Assembly (NCBI GenBank): GCA_947085325.1
Contig: CAMTVY010000004.1
Coordinates: 1 to 23,341, forward strand
Direction: 5' to 3'
Source of the DNA: JAQBXX01 sp947085325
Lineage (GTDB): Bacteria; Pseudomonadota; Gammaproteobacteria; SURF-13
DNA: 23,341 nt
Position 1 is the stretch's first letter. Every line of letters begins with the position of its first letter. Positions 1 through 7,230 of this stretch are shown here, piece after piece. Position numbers and translations under genes: made by a program. The notes under the pieces are model-generated. The model did not search any database, was not told the origin of the DNA, and worked only from the letters and a program-made list of their open reading frames with translations.

Positions 1-108
1 CGTGAATACAACGAGGAGCGACCAAAGAAAGCATTGGGCGGGTTGACACCCGCTGCTTACGCAAGACAACTTGCCGAGCGATCGGCTACAGTGGCAGCTG
101 GACTCTAA
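1..108 (+). pseudogene. C-terminal fragment of an IS3-family transposase (OrfB)
   Basis: The frame is open from the first base and encodes about 35 residues before a TAA at 106-108. It contains YNEERPKKALGGLTPAAYA, which matches the YNxxRPHxxLGxxTPxxYA signature at the end of the integrase-core domain of IS3-family OrfB proteins. Only the tail is visible, so whether the gene is intact upstream of the window cannot be judged. The element's right end should fall between 109 and about 142, because IS30 coding sequence on the opposite strand resumes there. I could not identify the exact terminal inverted repeat. Family assignment rests on this one motif and is fairly secure; the subgroup is not determined. 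Confidence 0.7.
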
Positions 109-117
109 ACACAAATG

Positions 118-1101
118 CTACTCAAGATGGGGGGACGTCGGAGGATCACAAAAGTACACCTTGATGTCGGTCGCCAATGAGAAGCGTTGGTGATCGGCCA
201 TCTCTTTGCCCCGATCCCAGGTCAGCGACTTGTAGAGCTCCCGCGGTAACTTGTGGGCGTGCTTGATCAGGGCATTGATCACCGTCTCGGTGTCTTTGCC
301 GTCGGCCTTGGCGAGCATCAGGTAACGGGTGTGACGCTCTACCAGCGTTGCGATCTGACTGTTATTGCTACCGAACAGCAGGTCGCCCTCCCAGTGTCCC
401 GGCACGGCCCGGTCTTCGACCGAGGCTGGCCGCTCACTGATCGATACGGTGTCGGTGATCCTGCCGTGATCATCCGTCTTTTGTGTGTGATGGCGCGAGC
501 GACGCATCCCTCGTGTGCGCCGAAGGTGCTGTAACAGTTCCTTTTTCAGGGCCCCGCGGGCCTGGATAAAAAGGCTGCGATAGATGGTCTCGTGTGACAC
601 TTGGTAGCTCTCATCGTCTGGATACGTGCGCTTGAGCCATCCGGCGATCTGCTCGGGTGACCACTCCAGCTGGAGTTTGCTCGCCACAATGCGTGCCAGA
701 GCACGGTTCTCCACCAGTTTACAGGTCTTGGGGCGATGCGCCCGGCCCCAGGCGGCCTGATCGGCTTTGCTCGCCCGGTAACGCCTCAGGCCGCCGTTGC
801 GTCGTATCTCGCGACTGACGGTCGACGGTGCTCGACACAGCCCTGACGCAATCGAACGGATGGAGCGGCCAGCGACCACGCCACGAGAGATCTCTTCGCG
901 TTCAGCCAACGTCAGGGAAAGACGCGATCGTCGACGTGGCGGCGGACGTATCCCACCGGTCTCCGCCAGGATACGTTGAATCGACGGATGGTGCCGGCCA
1001 AAGAGCCGGGCAATTGCGTTCAGGGACTCGCCTTTCTGCCAACGATCCCGCATCAACGCTTTTTGCTCTTCGGTGTTATAGATCCTCGGTCGCTGCTTCA
1101 T
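118..1101 (-). pseudogene. IS30-family transposase, C-terminally truncated
   Basis: This is a DDE transposase of the IS30 family. The N-terminal part carries the helix-turn-helix region (RWQKGESLNAIARLFGR, then REEISRGVVAGRSIRSIA). The catalytic core shows the first Asp in GHWEGDLLFG and the second in LTWDRGKEM. Family members continue from VYFCDP into HSPWQRG and NENTNGLLRQYFPKG, which holds the catalytic Glu. Here the frame breaks right after VYFCDP (about 142-147) into an unrelated tail and a stop, so some 60 residues and the third catalytic residue are missing and the protein should be inactive. The broken end abuts the IS3-type remnant. GAGAGGGGG (1111-1119) sits at normal distance from the ATG at 1099-1101; a second ATG at 1108-1110 directly touches it and is a poorer start. 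Confidence 0.85.
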
Positions 1102-1136
1102 TTTCAACATCCCCCTCTCTATAGTCAGAGATTATT

Positions 1137-1160
1137 AGATGTTGCAACGACCGGTTGAGT
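1137..1160. repeat. Probable left terminal inverted repeat of the IS30 element
   Basis: Read on the minus strand this is ACTCAACCGGTCGTTGCAAC followed by ATCT, lying about 35 bases upstream of the transposase start. It resembles the GGTCGTTGCAACA-type ends known from several IS30-family elements. The matching right end is not in the window because that side of the element is lost, so pairing cannot be verified. Confidence 0.5.
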
Positions 1161-1166
1161 CCGCAG

Positions 1167-1197
1167 CCAAAAGGCGACATTCAACGCAGCCTTTTGG
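1167..1197. repeat. Short hairpin between IS30 end and diguanylate cyclase gene
   Basis: CCAAAAGGC (1167-1175) and GCCTTTTGG (1189-1197) form a perfect 9-bp inverted repeat with a 13-base loop. It is not followed by a T-tract, so it is not an obvious intrinsic terminator. Nothing else is recognisable in the 1161-1298 gap. Confidence 0.4.
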
Positions 1198-1298
1198 ATG
1201 GCTGGTTTATCGCTCAGCAGAATGGAAAAGTGGTAGCATGAAACTTGCCCGCCGGAAGACGAAAATCCGAGGGAATCTCAATTGCCGTGAGATACGTA

Positions 1299-2153
1299 AT
1301 GACAGTAGAACGCAATCAAAGAATACTCGTTATAGGTGCTGGTCGCGGCGGCACAGCAGTGCTCGACCTCTTTCTCGTCGATCCGCTGATTAAAATTGTC
1401 GGCATCATCGATGCTGACCCGCAAGCTCCGGCACTGGCAATAGCGGCAAAACACGGTATCCAGAATTTTACAAATCTTACCGAAGCAATCGAGGCAAGCC
1501 GCCCTTGTCTCGCTTTCAACCTCACAGGCGATGACAGTGTTACCGCCTATGCCGAGGCTCAACTGGGCACCAGGAATGTCATCGGCGGTTCTCAGGTACG
1601 CTTCCTCTGGAATGTAATTACGCGCCTCAAGCAAACAAACGAGCAGATTCTCCACATCGCCCACCACGACACCCTTACAGGGCTCCCTAACCGCATCCTG
1701 TTCTACGATCGACTCAACCAGGCAATAATAAGGGCGCGTCGGAGCAAAGAGTCGTTAGCCGTCCTTTTTCTCGATCTCGACGGCTTCAAGCGCGTCAACG
1801 ACACACTCGGCCACACTGCCGGCGATGTGCTACTGCGCGAGGCATCCAAACGAATCGCGGCATGCGTGCGCGAATCGGACACAGTGGCGCGCATGGGCGG
1901 CGATGAGTTTACGGTGATCATCAGCAACGTGCGAACACTGACCAGCATCGAGCATGTGGCCAAAAAGATAGGCGCAACCTTCGGCAGCCCGTTTGATCTG
2001 GATGGAAAAATTTGCTCGGTAAGCGCCAGCATCGGCGTCGCCATCTACCCCGAAAACGGAGAAACGGCAGAGCAGTTGGTAAAAATCGCCGATGACGCAA
2101 TGTATGCGGCCAAATATAGCGGCAAGAGCTGCTACCGCTTCGGAGGTGATTGA
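1299..2153 (+). CDS. Diguanylate cyclase with N-terminal Rossmann-like domain (GGDEF)
   Basis: The protein (284 aa from ATG 1299) makes cyclic di-GMP from two GTP. Residues about 123-284 form a GGDEF domain: it opens with DTLTGLPNR, has LDLDGFKRVND at 158-168, and the active-site loop GGDEF at 200-204 is intact. An RxxD inhibitory site (RESD, 191-194) lies five residues before GGDEF, so product feedback inhibition is expected. Residues 8-105 look like a dinucleotide- or ligand-binding Rossmann fold, with ILVIGAGRGG followed by a beta strand ending in IDAD, in place of the usual PAS or GAF sensor. No membrane helix is seen, so the protein is probably cytoplasmic. A TTG at 1245 would extend the frame, but ATG 1299 fits the conserved start of the Rossmann strand. 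The gene stands alone between IS debris and a tRNA, suggesting accessory origin. Confidence 0.85.
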   Translation: MTVERNQRILVIGAGRGGTAVLDLFLVDPLIKIVGIIDADPQAPALAIAAKHGIQNFTNLTEAIEASRPCLAFNLTGDDSVTAYAEAQLGTRNVIGGSQVRFLWNVITRLKQTNEQILHIAHHDTLTGLPNRILFYDRLNQAIIRARRSKESLAVLFLDLDGFKRVNDTLGHTAGDVLLREASKRIAACVRESDTVARMGGDEFTVIISNVRTLTSIEHVAKKIGATFGSPFDLDGKICSVSASIGVAIYPENGETAEQLVKIADDAMYAAKYSGKSCYRFGGD

Positions 2154-2231
2154 CCGTCTGTTTTGTGTCGATATCGGCCTGTCGATGCTCCCTAAACCTG
2201 ACACCCGCTAATTCGGATGCGGCCTCAGCAA

Positions 2232-2258
2232 AATCAATAGGGTCAGACTCGATTGATT
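2232..2258. repeat. Small inverted repeat with GGGTCAGACTCGATTGATT core
   Basis: AATCAAT (2232-2238) and ATTGATT (2252-2258) flank AGGGTCAGACTCG. From memory, GGGTCAGACTCGATTGATT-like sequence recurs near REP-associated transposases and related mobile repeats in proteobacteria. No such transposase is present here, so this may be a stray end or a non-autonomous copy. The rest of 2154-2280 shows nothing recognisable. Confidence 0.35.
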
Positions 2259-2280
2259 CCCTCTGAAGCGTGTAATGAAT

Positions 2281-2357
2281 TGGTGGCTATGGGTGGACTC
2301 GAACCACCGACCTCAGCATTATGAGTGCCGCGCTCTAACCAGCTGAGCTACATAGCC
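2281..2357 (-). tRNA. tRNA-Met (CAT), elongator type
   Basis: The minus strand folds into a full cloverleaf of 77 nt with encoded CCA. The acceptor stem is GGCTATG/CATAGCC, the D-arm is AGCTCAGCTGGTTAGAGC, the anticodon loop is CTCATAA on a CGGCA/TGCTG stem, and the T-arm is GGTGG-TTCGAGT-CCACC. The anticodon is CAT. The paired first base and the close likeness to elongator tRNA-Met argue against the initiator tRNA and against the lysidine-modified tRNA-Ile2. It lies downstream of ychF, with IS debris and a diguanylate cyclase gene on its 3' side. Confidence 0.95.
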
Positions 2358-2373
2358 GAAAAACAGCGAAAAG

Positions 2374-2449
2374 ATACAAGAGCAAAGATACAAGGGAGGT
2401 TAATTTTACAGATTTCTCCGATGTTTGTCTTTTCCCTTTGCTCTTGTAT
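2374..2449. repeat. Palindromic element between ychF and tRNA-Met
   Basis: ATACAAGAGCAAAG (2374-2387) and CTTTGCTCTTGTAT (2436-2449) form a perfect 14-bp inverted repeat with a 48-base spacer. The left arm is followed by a partial direct copy (ATACAAG at 2388-2394). It lies at the 3' end of ychF, where the minus-strand transcript could form a long-loop hairpin followed by CTTTTCGCTGTTTTT, so weak termination is possible. Its sequence is unrelated to the CGCAAAGACGCCAAG repeats elsewhere in the window. Confidence 0.6.
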
Positions 2450-2462
2450 TTTGCATCTGTAT

Positions 2463-3554
2463 TTAAACATTAAACCTGAAATGCATGACATCGCCGTCGT
2501 GCACGATGTACTCCTTCCCCTCCAGCCGCCATTTTCCGGCCTCTTTGGCGCCCGCTTCGCCATGATATTTGATGAAGTCGTCATAGGCGATCACTTCGGC
2601 GCGGATGAAGCCGTGCTCGAAGTCGGTGTGGATGACGCCCGCCGCCTGTGGCGCGGTGGCCCCGGCGGGGATGGTCCAGGCGCGCACTTCCTTCACGCCG
2701 GCGGTGAAATAGGTATGCAGCCCGAGTAGCTGGTGGCCGGCGCGGATCACGCGGTTGAGGCCCGGCTCGTCCAGACCCAGCTCTTTCAGAAAATCCGCCT
2801 TGTCTTCGTCCGCAAGTTCCGCGATCTCGGCTTCGATGGCGGCACACACCGGCACCAGCGCGGCGCCTTCGCGTGTGGCGTGAGCACGCACCTGGTCGAG
2901 GTAGGGATTGTTTGCGGAGCCGTCCTCGGCCACGTTGGCGATGTACAGCGTCGGTTTCGCGGTGAGCAAATGTAATTCGTGCAGGCGCTTCAGGTCATCC
3001 GTAGAGAGGTCGAGAGAACGCGCCGGCTGGCCACTGTCGAGGTGTGCGTGCACACGCTCGAGCAGGGTTTTTTGCGCCAGCGCGTCTTTGTCGCCCGCCC
3101 TGCCGGCCTTGCCGATGCGCAACAGCGCCTTGTCCACCGTGTCGAGATCGGCGAGTGCCAGCTCGGTGTGGATGACCTCGATGTCGTCTATCGGCGAGAC
3201 CTTGCCCGCCACGTGCACGACGTTGGTGTCTTCAAAGCAGCGCACGACGTGCGCGATGGCGTCCGTCTCGCGGATGTGCGCGAGAAATTTGTTGCCCAGG
3301 CCTTCGCCTTTGGAGGCGCCCGCCACCAGCCCCGCTATGTCCACGAACTCGATCACGGTCGGTATGACCTTTTGCGGTTTGACGATCGCGTCGAGTGCGT
3401 CGAGCCGGGTATCGGGCACCGGCACGATGCCGACGTTCGGCTCGATGGTGCAGAACGGATAATTTTCCGCCGCGATGCCCGCCTTGGTGAGCGCGTTAAA
3501 TAAGGTTGACTTGCCTACGTTAGGCAGGCCGACGATGCCGCATTTAAAACCCAT
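2463..3554 (-). CDS. ychF: Redox/ribosome-associated ATPase YchF (OLA1 family)
   Basis: YchF is a translation-factor-class P-loop NTPase that prefers ATP and associates with ribosomes; it is linked to stress and redox responses. The 363-aa length matches the family. Residues 9-17, GLPNVGKST, are the P-loop; the switch region DIAGLVAGASKGEGLGNKFL follows, and the C-terminal third ends in the TGS domain with the typical HTDFEHGFIRAEVI and the terminal VMHFRFNV. The ATG at 3552-3554 directly precedes the conserved GFKCGIVGLPN, with a modest AAAGAG upstream. The neighbour upstream is pth, the common gammaproteobacterial pairing, but here the two are separated by a palindromic repeat that occupies the leader of ychF. 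Confidence 0.97.
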   Translation of the reverse strand: MGFKCGIVGLPNVGKSTLFNALTKAGIAAENYPFCTIEPNVGIVPVPDTRLDALDAIVKPQKVIPTVIEFVDIAGLVAGASKGEGLGNKFLAHIRETDAIAHVVRCFEDTNVVHVAGKVSPIDDIEVIHTELALADLDTVDKALLRIGKAGRAGDKDALAQKTLLERVHAHLDSGQPARSLDLSTDDLKRLHELHLLTAKPTLYIANVAEDGSANNPYLDQVRAHATREGAALVPVCAAIEAEIAELADEDKADFLKELGLDEPGLNRVIRAGHQLLGLHTYFTAGVKEVRAWTIPAGATAPQAAGVIHTDFEHGFIRAEVIAYDDFIKYHGEAGAKEAGKWRLEGKEYIVHDGDVMHFRFNV

Positions 3555-3581
3555 AATGATTACTCTTTAAAAAAATTTCGC

Positions 3582-3679
3582 AACGCAAAGTCGCCAAGAC
3601 GCAGGGAATGTTAAAAGTATTAAGCCTCAGACACCGAGTTTTTCTTTGCGTCTTTGCGCCTTGGCGTTTAAGAATATTA
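3582..3679. repeat. Dispersed palindromic repeat, copy A (pth-ychF gap)
   Basis: The left arm (about 3582-3604) carries CGCAAAGTCGCCAAGACGC and the right arm (about 3642-3669) carries its imperfect complement built from TTTGCGTC and GCCTTGGCG units. The segment 3637-3679 matches the reverse complement of 17977-18019 at 41 of 43 bases by my alignment, and the related loop text AAGCC-CAGACA is also shared. The element fills most of the 3555-3683 gap and lies within the 5' leader of ychF. Confidence 0.75.
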
Positions 3680-3683
3680 GTTA

Positions 3684-4262
3684 TTAACGGCCATGCAACT
3701 GCTGCATGGCCTTTCCCAGCTCGCCATTTATGATCAGGGGCAGCGCGGCGAGGGCGTCGGCGACCGCGTCATCCATCAGGCTCTGCTCCTCAGCGGGTGC
3801 GCGCTTCAGCACGTAGCCTTCCACGTCATTGCCTTTGCCGGGGTGGCCGATGCCGATGCGCAGCCGGGCGAAAGAGTCGCCGACCCGGGCAATGATATCG
3901 CGCAAGCCATTGTGGCCGCCGTGGCCACCGCCCTGCTTCAAGCGTACTACGCCCGGCTGCAGGTCGAGATCGTCATGCGCTACCAGTATGCTTTCCACGG
4001 GCAGTTTGTAAAACGCGGCGAGGCTGGCGACCGCTTGCCCGCTCCTGTTCATGAAGGTCTGCGGTTTGAGCAGCCGGCATTCATGCCCAGCCGGGCCGGG
4101 CGTGAACTTTGCGATCTGGGCGTGAAACCGGCTCTCGGCCTGAAAATGCACAGCGTGCCCGCGGGCCACGGCATCGGCGAACCAGAACCCTGCATTGTGC
4201 CGCGTATGCTGATACTCCGGACCCGGATTTCCCAGGCCCACGATGAGTTCGATGCGTGGCAA
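3684..4262 (-). CDS. pth: Peptidyl-tRNA hydrolase, TTG start
   Basis: The enzyme cleaves the ester bond of peptidyl-tRNA released from stalled ribosomes and recycles the tRNA. The 192-aa product has the family hallmarks: GLGNPG near the N-terminus (Asn12), the catalytic His22 in TRHNAGF, KPQTFMNRSG at about 66-75, HDDLD at 96-100 and GGGHGGHNGLRDI at 111-123. The only start that leaves the first strand intact is TTG at 4260-4262, preceded by AGAGG at suitable distance; no ATG or GTG lies between it and the in-frame rplY stop nine codons upstream. The gene follows rplY by 27 bases on the same strand and is probably cotranscribed. The TTG may keep expression low. Confidence 0.96.
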   Translation of the reverse strand: MPRIELIVGLGNPGPEYQHTRHNAGFWFADAVARGHAVHFQAESRFHAQIAKFTPGPAGHECRLLKPQTFMNRSGQAVASLAAFYKLPVESILVAHDDLDLQPGVVRLKQGGGHGGHNGLRDIIARVGDSFARLRIGIGHPGKGNDVEGYVLKRAPAEEQSLMDDAVADALAALPLIINGELGKAMQQLHGR

Positions 4263-4289
4263 GCAGGCGGCCTCTGCTGGTGATCGGCC

Positions 4290-4970
4290 TTACTTGGCGT
4301 CCTTCGCTGCGGGTTTGGCGCCTGCCTCCGGTGTGGCGGCGGTCTGTGCGGTGGCTTCCACTGCAGCAGGGGCAGCGACCACTTCCGGCTCAACGGCAAC
4401 ACGCGGCAGATGGATGCTGGCCACCGGGCGTTTGCGGTCAGCGCCGTGCCCGAGCGTCACGCCTTGCGGGAGCTTGAGGTCGGACAGGTGGATCGTCTGG
4501 TTAAGCTCGGTCTCGGTAAGGTCTACCGTGATGAACTCCGGCAGGTCTTTGCCCAGGCACACGATCTCGAGATCGTTCATCAGGTGCGATACGATGCCGC
4601 CACCCTGCTTGACGCCGGGCGCGATGTCGGCGCCGGTGAAATGCAGCGGCACGCGCATGCGGATTTTTTCCATCGGACTCACGCGTTGCAGGTCAAGGTG
4701 CAGGATACGCGGCTTGCTGGGATGGCGATGCAGATCACGCAGCACGGCCTTCGATTCTTCCTCGCCGATCTTGACGGTGAGCAGGTGTGAATAAAAGGCT
4801 TCGTGCTCGAGGTGGCGCAGCAGTGCGTTGTGGTCGAGTGTAATTGCCTGTGGGTCTTTGCCGCCACCGTAAATGATGGCGGGCACTTTGCCAGCGTGAC
4901 GCAGGCGGCGGCTCGCACCCTTCCCCTGCTCCTGACGCGGCTCGGCGGCAAGTTCAAAATCAATAGCCAT
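4290..4970 (-). CDS. rplY: 50S ribosomal protein L25, long (TL5/Ctc) form
   Basis: L25 binds 5S rRNA in the large subunit. This 226-aa protein is the two-domain TL5/Ctc form rather than the short E. coli type. It begins with the 5S-binding domain (ELAAEPRQEQGKGASRRLRH, then GKVPAIIYGG) and continues into the beta-rich C-terminal domain (VPLHFTGADIAPGVKQGG, then FITVDLTE). It ends in an Ala/Pro-rich tail of about 35 residues that is probably disordered. The start is ATG 4968-4970, which has GGAGAG seven bases upstream; a farther ATG at 4997 lacks such a site and adds non-conserved residues. A TAAAAT hexamer on the minus strand (5043-5048) in the gap to prs could be a -10 box, but I see no convincing -35. 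Confidence 0.96.
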   Translation of the reverse strand: MAIDFELAAEPRQEQGKGASRRLRHAGKVPAIIYGGGKDPQAITLDHNALLRHLEHEAFYSHLLTVKIGEEESKAVLRDLHRHPSKPRILHLDLQRVSPMEKIRMRVPLHFTGADIAPGVKQGGGIVSHLMNDLEIVCLGKDLPEFITVDLTETELNQTIHLSDLKLPQGVTLGHGADRKRPVASIHLPRVAVEPEVVAAPAAVEATAQTAATPEAGAKPAAKDAK

Positions 4971-5131
4971 GTGGTTTCTCTCCGGGTTGAAATACAATAC
5001 CCGCTCCGCGACCAGAGCAGGGGTGAGTCCATAAAACGGGTTATTTTAGCTGAAACTGGCGGGTTAAGAAACCTCCCGATGGCCATGCCCGGCGGCAGAG
5101 CCGTCCAGAGCGGCAGCAGGCCGAGGGGTGC

Positions 5132-6085
5132 TTAGTCCATCAGCAGAGAGCTGACCGACTCCTCGCGGTGGATGCGGTGCATGGTCTCGGCCAGCATGGC
5201 GGCGATGCTGAGCTGGCGTATGCGCGGGCAGGCGGCCGCGATGGCCCGCAGCGGGATGGTGTCGGTCACCACCAGCTCATCCAGGTCGGACTGCATGATG
5301 TTGTCCACCGCCGGGCCTGACAGCACCGGGTGCGTGGCGTAGGCCACGACTTTTGCGGCGCCATGTTCCTTGAGGGCACGCGCGGCCTGGCACAGGGTGC
5401 CGGCGGTATCGACCAGATCGTCCACCAGCACGCAGGTGCGGCCTTCCACGTCGCCGATTACGTTCATCACCTTGGCTTCGTTGTGGCGCGGCCGGCGCTT
5501 GTCGATGATGGCGAGTTCGGCGTCGTCGAGGTGCTTGGCCACGGCGCGGGCGCGCACCACGCCGCCGACGTCAGGCGATACCACGATCAGTTTGGGGTAT
5601 TTGTGCTTCCAGACATCCCCCAGCAGCACCGGCGAGGCGTAGATGTTATCGACCGGAATGTCGAAAAAGCCCTGAATCTGGTCGGCGTGCAGATCCACGG
5701 TGACGAGACGGTCGGCGCCGACGCTTTCGATCATGTTGGCGACCACCTTGGCGGTAATCGGCACCCGTGCCGAGCGTACGCGACGGTCCTGGCGTGAATA
5801 GCCGAGGTAGGGGATGACCGGGGTTACGCGGTAGGCGGAGGCGCGGCGTATGGCATCGACCATCACCAGCAATTCCATCAGATTGTCATTGGTGGGGGCG
5901 CAGGTCGGTTGTATGATGAAAACGTCCTTGCCGCGTACGTTTTCCATGATCTCGACCATCACTTCCCCGTCGCTGAAACGATCCACCACAGCCTTGCCAA
6001 GCGGCATGTTGAGGTAGTTGACGACACTTTCCGCAAGCGGGAGGTTGGCGTTACCGGAAAACACCATCATTTTACTATCGGCCAT
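5132..6085 (-). CDS. prs: Ribose-phosphate pyrophosphokinase (PRPP synthetase)
   Basis: Prs transfers pyrophosphate from ATP to ribose 5-phosphate, giving PRPP for nucleotide, histidine, tryptophan and NAD synthesis. The 317-aa protein matches the class I family. It has YSRQDRR (96-102), the metal-binding DLHADQIQGFF (131-141), the flexible-loop KRR (196-198) and the PRPP-binding loop VDDLVDTAGT (221-230). ATG 6083-6085 is chosen because it begins at the conserved MVFSGNANLPLA region and is preceded by AGGGGA. An in-frame upstream extension would read through the tRNA-Gln gene and is not credible. The tRNA 3' end lies only 28 bases upstream on the same strand, so a joint tRNA-Gln/prs transcript is likely. 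Confidence 0.97.
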   Translation of the reverse strand: MADSKMMVFSGNANLPLAESVVNYLNMPLGKAVVDRFSDGEVMVEIMENVRGKDVFIIQPTCAPTNDNLMELLVMVDAIRRASAYRVTPVIPYLGYSRQDRRVRSARVPITAKVVANMIESVGADRLVTVDLHADQIQGFFDIPVDNIYASPVLLGDVWKHKYPKLIVVSPDVGGVVRARAVAKHLDDAELAIIDKRRPRHNEAKVMNVIGDVEGRTCVLVDDLVDTAGTLCQAARALKEHGAAKVVAYATHPVLSGPAVDNIMQSDLDELVVTDTIPLRAIAAACPRIRQLSIAAMLAETMHRIHREESVSSLLMD

Positions 6086-6113
6086 GGATTTCCCCTGATA
6101 TTTTCTTGAAATT

Positions 6114-6188
6114 TGGCTGGGGTGCCAGGATTCGAACCTGGGAATGCCGGAATCAAAATCCGGTGCCTTACCGCTTGGCGACACCCCA
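6114..6188 (-). tRNA. tRNA-Gln (TTG)
   Basis: The minus strand gives a 75-nt cloverleaf with encoded CCA. The acceptor stem is TGGGGTG/CACCCCA, the anticodon stem-loop is CCGGA-TTTTGAT-TCCGG with anticodon TTG, and the T-arm is CCAGG-TTCGAAT-CCTGG. A U1-A72 pair at the end of the acceptor stem is typical of bacterial tRNA-Gln. It is directly upstream of prs and downstream of ispE, a placement seen in many gammaproteobacteria. Confidence 0.96.
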
Positions 6189-6204
6189 AATATAATTTCG
6201 CTCC

Positions 6205-6296
6205 GCGCGAAGTAAATTCGCGCAGACGACCTAAGGGGAGAGCTGCGCTTCTCCCCTTAGGGAACCCCATCGCTGTGTGCCCGCAGCGAGCTGCGG
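6205..6296. repeat. Cluster of three hairpins between ispE and tRNA-Gln
   Basis: Three separate inverted repeats occupy the gap. GCGCGAA/TTCGCGC pairs 6205-6211 with 6217-6223. CCTAAGGGGAGA/TCTCCCCTTAGG pairs 6230-6241 with 6250-6261 as a perfect 12-bp stem with an 8-base loop. CCGCAG/CTGCGG pairs 6281-6286 with 6291-6296. None is followed by a T-tract on either strand, so they are not classic intrinsic terminators; processing or attenuation between ispE and the tRNA is possible. Confidence 0.55.
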
Positions 6297-6313
6297 ATAC
6301 CGTCAATAGCAAC

Positions 6314-7177
6314 CTACTCACCGGCCAATATTTGGTGCAGCGGCGACAGGTTTCTGCCTTGGGCCGCGAACCCCCGCCAGCCCGGAAGCCGGTCGAGCGC
6401 GAGGCGCTCTAATGCTTGCCGCGCCTGCGGCTCATGCGCGAAGGCGGCGAATACGCTGCTGCCGGTGCCGGTCATGCGGGCGGGCGCGTAGGCCGAGAGG
6501 CGGGCCAGCGCATCCGCGACCTCCGGATAACGGCGGCAGACTGCGGTCTCGCAGTCATTGCGATACGCCGGCAACTGCTCTGCACGGAAGTCGCGCATTG
6601 TGAGCGGGGGGCTTGCGCGTGTCAAATCCGGCGCGCTGAATATCCCGGCGGTCGATATCCGGCACGGCGGCGTGACGACCACATACCACGGCTCCGGCAC
6701 GGTCACGGGCACGAGTTGCTCGCCGACACCTTCCGCCCAGGCCGCAACGCCGTGTACGAAAACCGGTACATCCGCGCCCAGTTGCAACCCCAGCTGCACC
6801 AGTGCGTCCGGGGTGAGCCCCGTCTGCCACAGGTGGTTCAGCGCCACCAGTGTGGTAGCGGCATCGGAACTGCCGCCACCCAGCCCTGCTCCCAGCGGGA
6901 TACGTTTTTCCAGCCGGATATCGACACCTCGCCGCGTGCCGGTTACGCGTTGCAGCAGGCGCGCGGCGCGCAGGCAGAGGTCTTGCTCTTCGCTTACGCC
7001 CGGCAACGCACGCGTGGCGTGTATCACGCCATCGTTGCGCAGACCGAAGTGCAGTTCGTCGCCGTACGCCAGAAACTGGAACACGGTTTGAAGAGTATGG
7101 TAGCCATCCGGACGGCGCCCGGTGATGTGCAGAAACAGGTTAAGTTTGGCGGGCGCTGGCCAGGCACGCGTCTTCAT
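6314..7177 (-). CDS. ispE: 4-diphosphocytidyl-2-C-methyl-D-erythritol kinase
   Basis: IspE phosphorylates CDP-methylerythritol at the 2-OH with ATP, the fourth step of the MEP pathway to isoprenoids. The 287-aa protein is a GHMP kinase. It has PAPAKLNLFLHITGRRPDGYH at the start (Lys11), the glycine-rich ATP loop PLGAGLGGGSSDAA at 94-107, the catalytic Asp in GADVPVF (about 136) and the C-terminal MTGTGSSVFA. ATG 7175-7177 is the natural start, though the Shine-Dalgarno match is weak. It lies downstream of lolB on the same strand with a 53-base gap that may hold its own extended -10 promoter. Confidence 0.96.
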   Translation of the reverse strand: MKTRAWPAPAKLNLFLHITGRRPDGYHTLQTVFQFLAYGDELHFGLRNDGVIHATRALPGVSEEQDLCLRAARLLQRVTGTRRGVDIRLEKRIPLGAGLGGGSSDAATTLVALNHLWQTGLTPDALVQLGLQLGADVPVFVHGVAAWAEGVGEQLVPVTVPEPWYVVVTPPCRISTAGIFSAPDLTRASPPLTMRDFRAEQLPAYRNDCETAVCRRYPEVADALARLSAYAPARMTGTGSSVFAAFAHEPQARQALERLALDRLPGWRGFAAQGRNLSPLHQILAGE

Positions 7178-7186
7178 CAGGCGTAT

Positions 7187-7195
7187 ATTTTACCA
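7187..7195 (-). promoter_or_regulatory. Candidate extended -10 promoter for ispE
   Basis: On the minus strand the gap contains TGGTAAAAT, a TGnTAnAAT-type extended -10 element ending about 9 bases before the ispE ATG. No clear -35 is present, which extended -10 promoters can tolerate. A transcript from here would have an almost absent leader, so the call is tentative. Confidence 0.25.
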
Positions 7196-7230
7196 GAAAT
7201 GTGCACAGCCCGAGTCGCGGGTTTCAGGGG

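Noticed and set aside
6086..6184. N-terminal extension of prs to an upstream ATG
   Set aside because: The extra residues are a translation of the tRNA-Gln gene; the internal ATG at 6083-6085 has a good ribosome-binding site and the conserved family start.
6189..6198. TATATT as a -10 box for tRNA-Gln
   Set aside because: It lies immediately before the mature 5' end, so transcription would start inside the tRNA.
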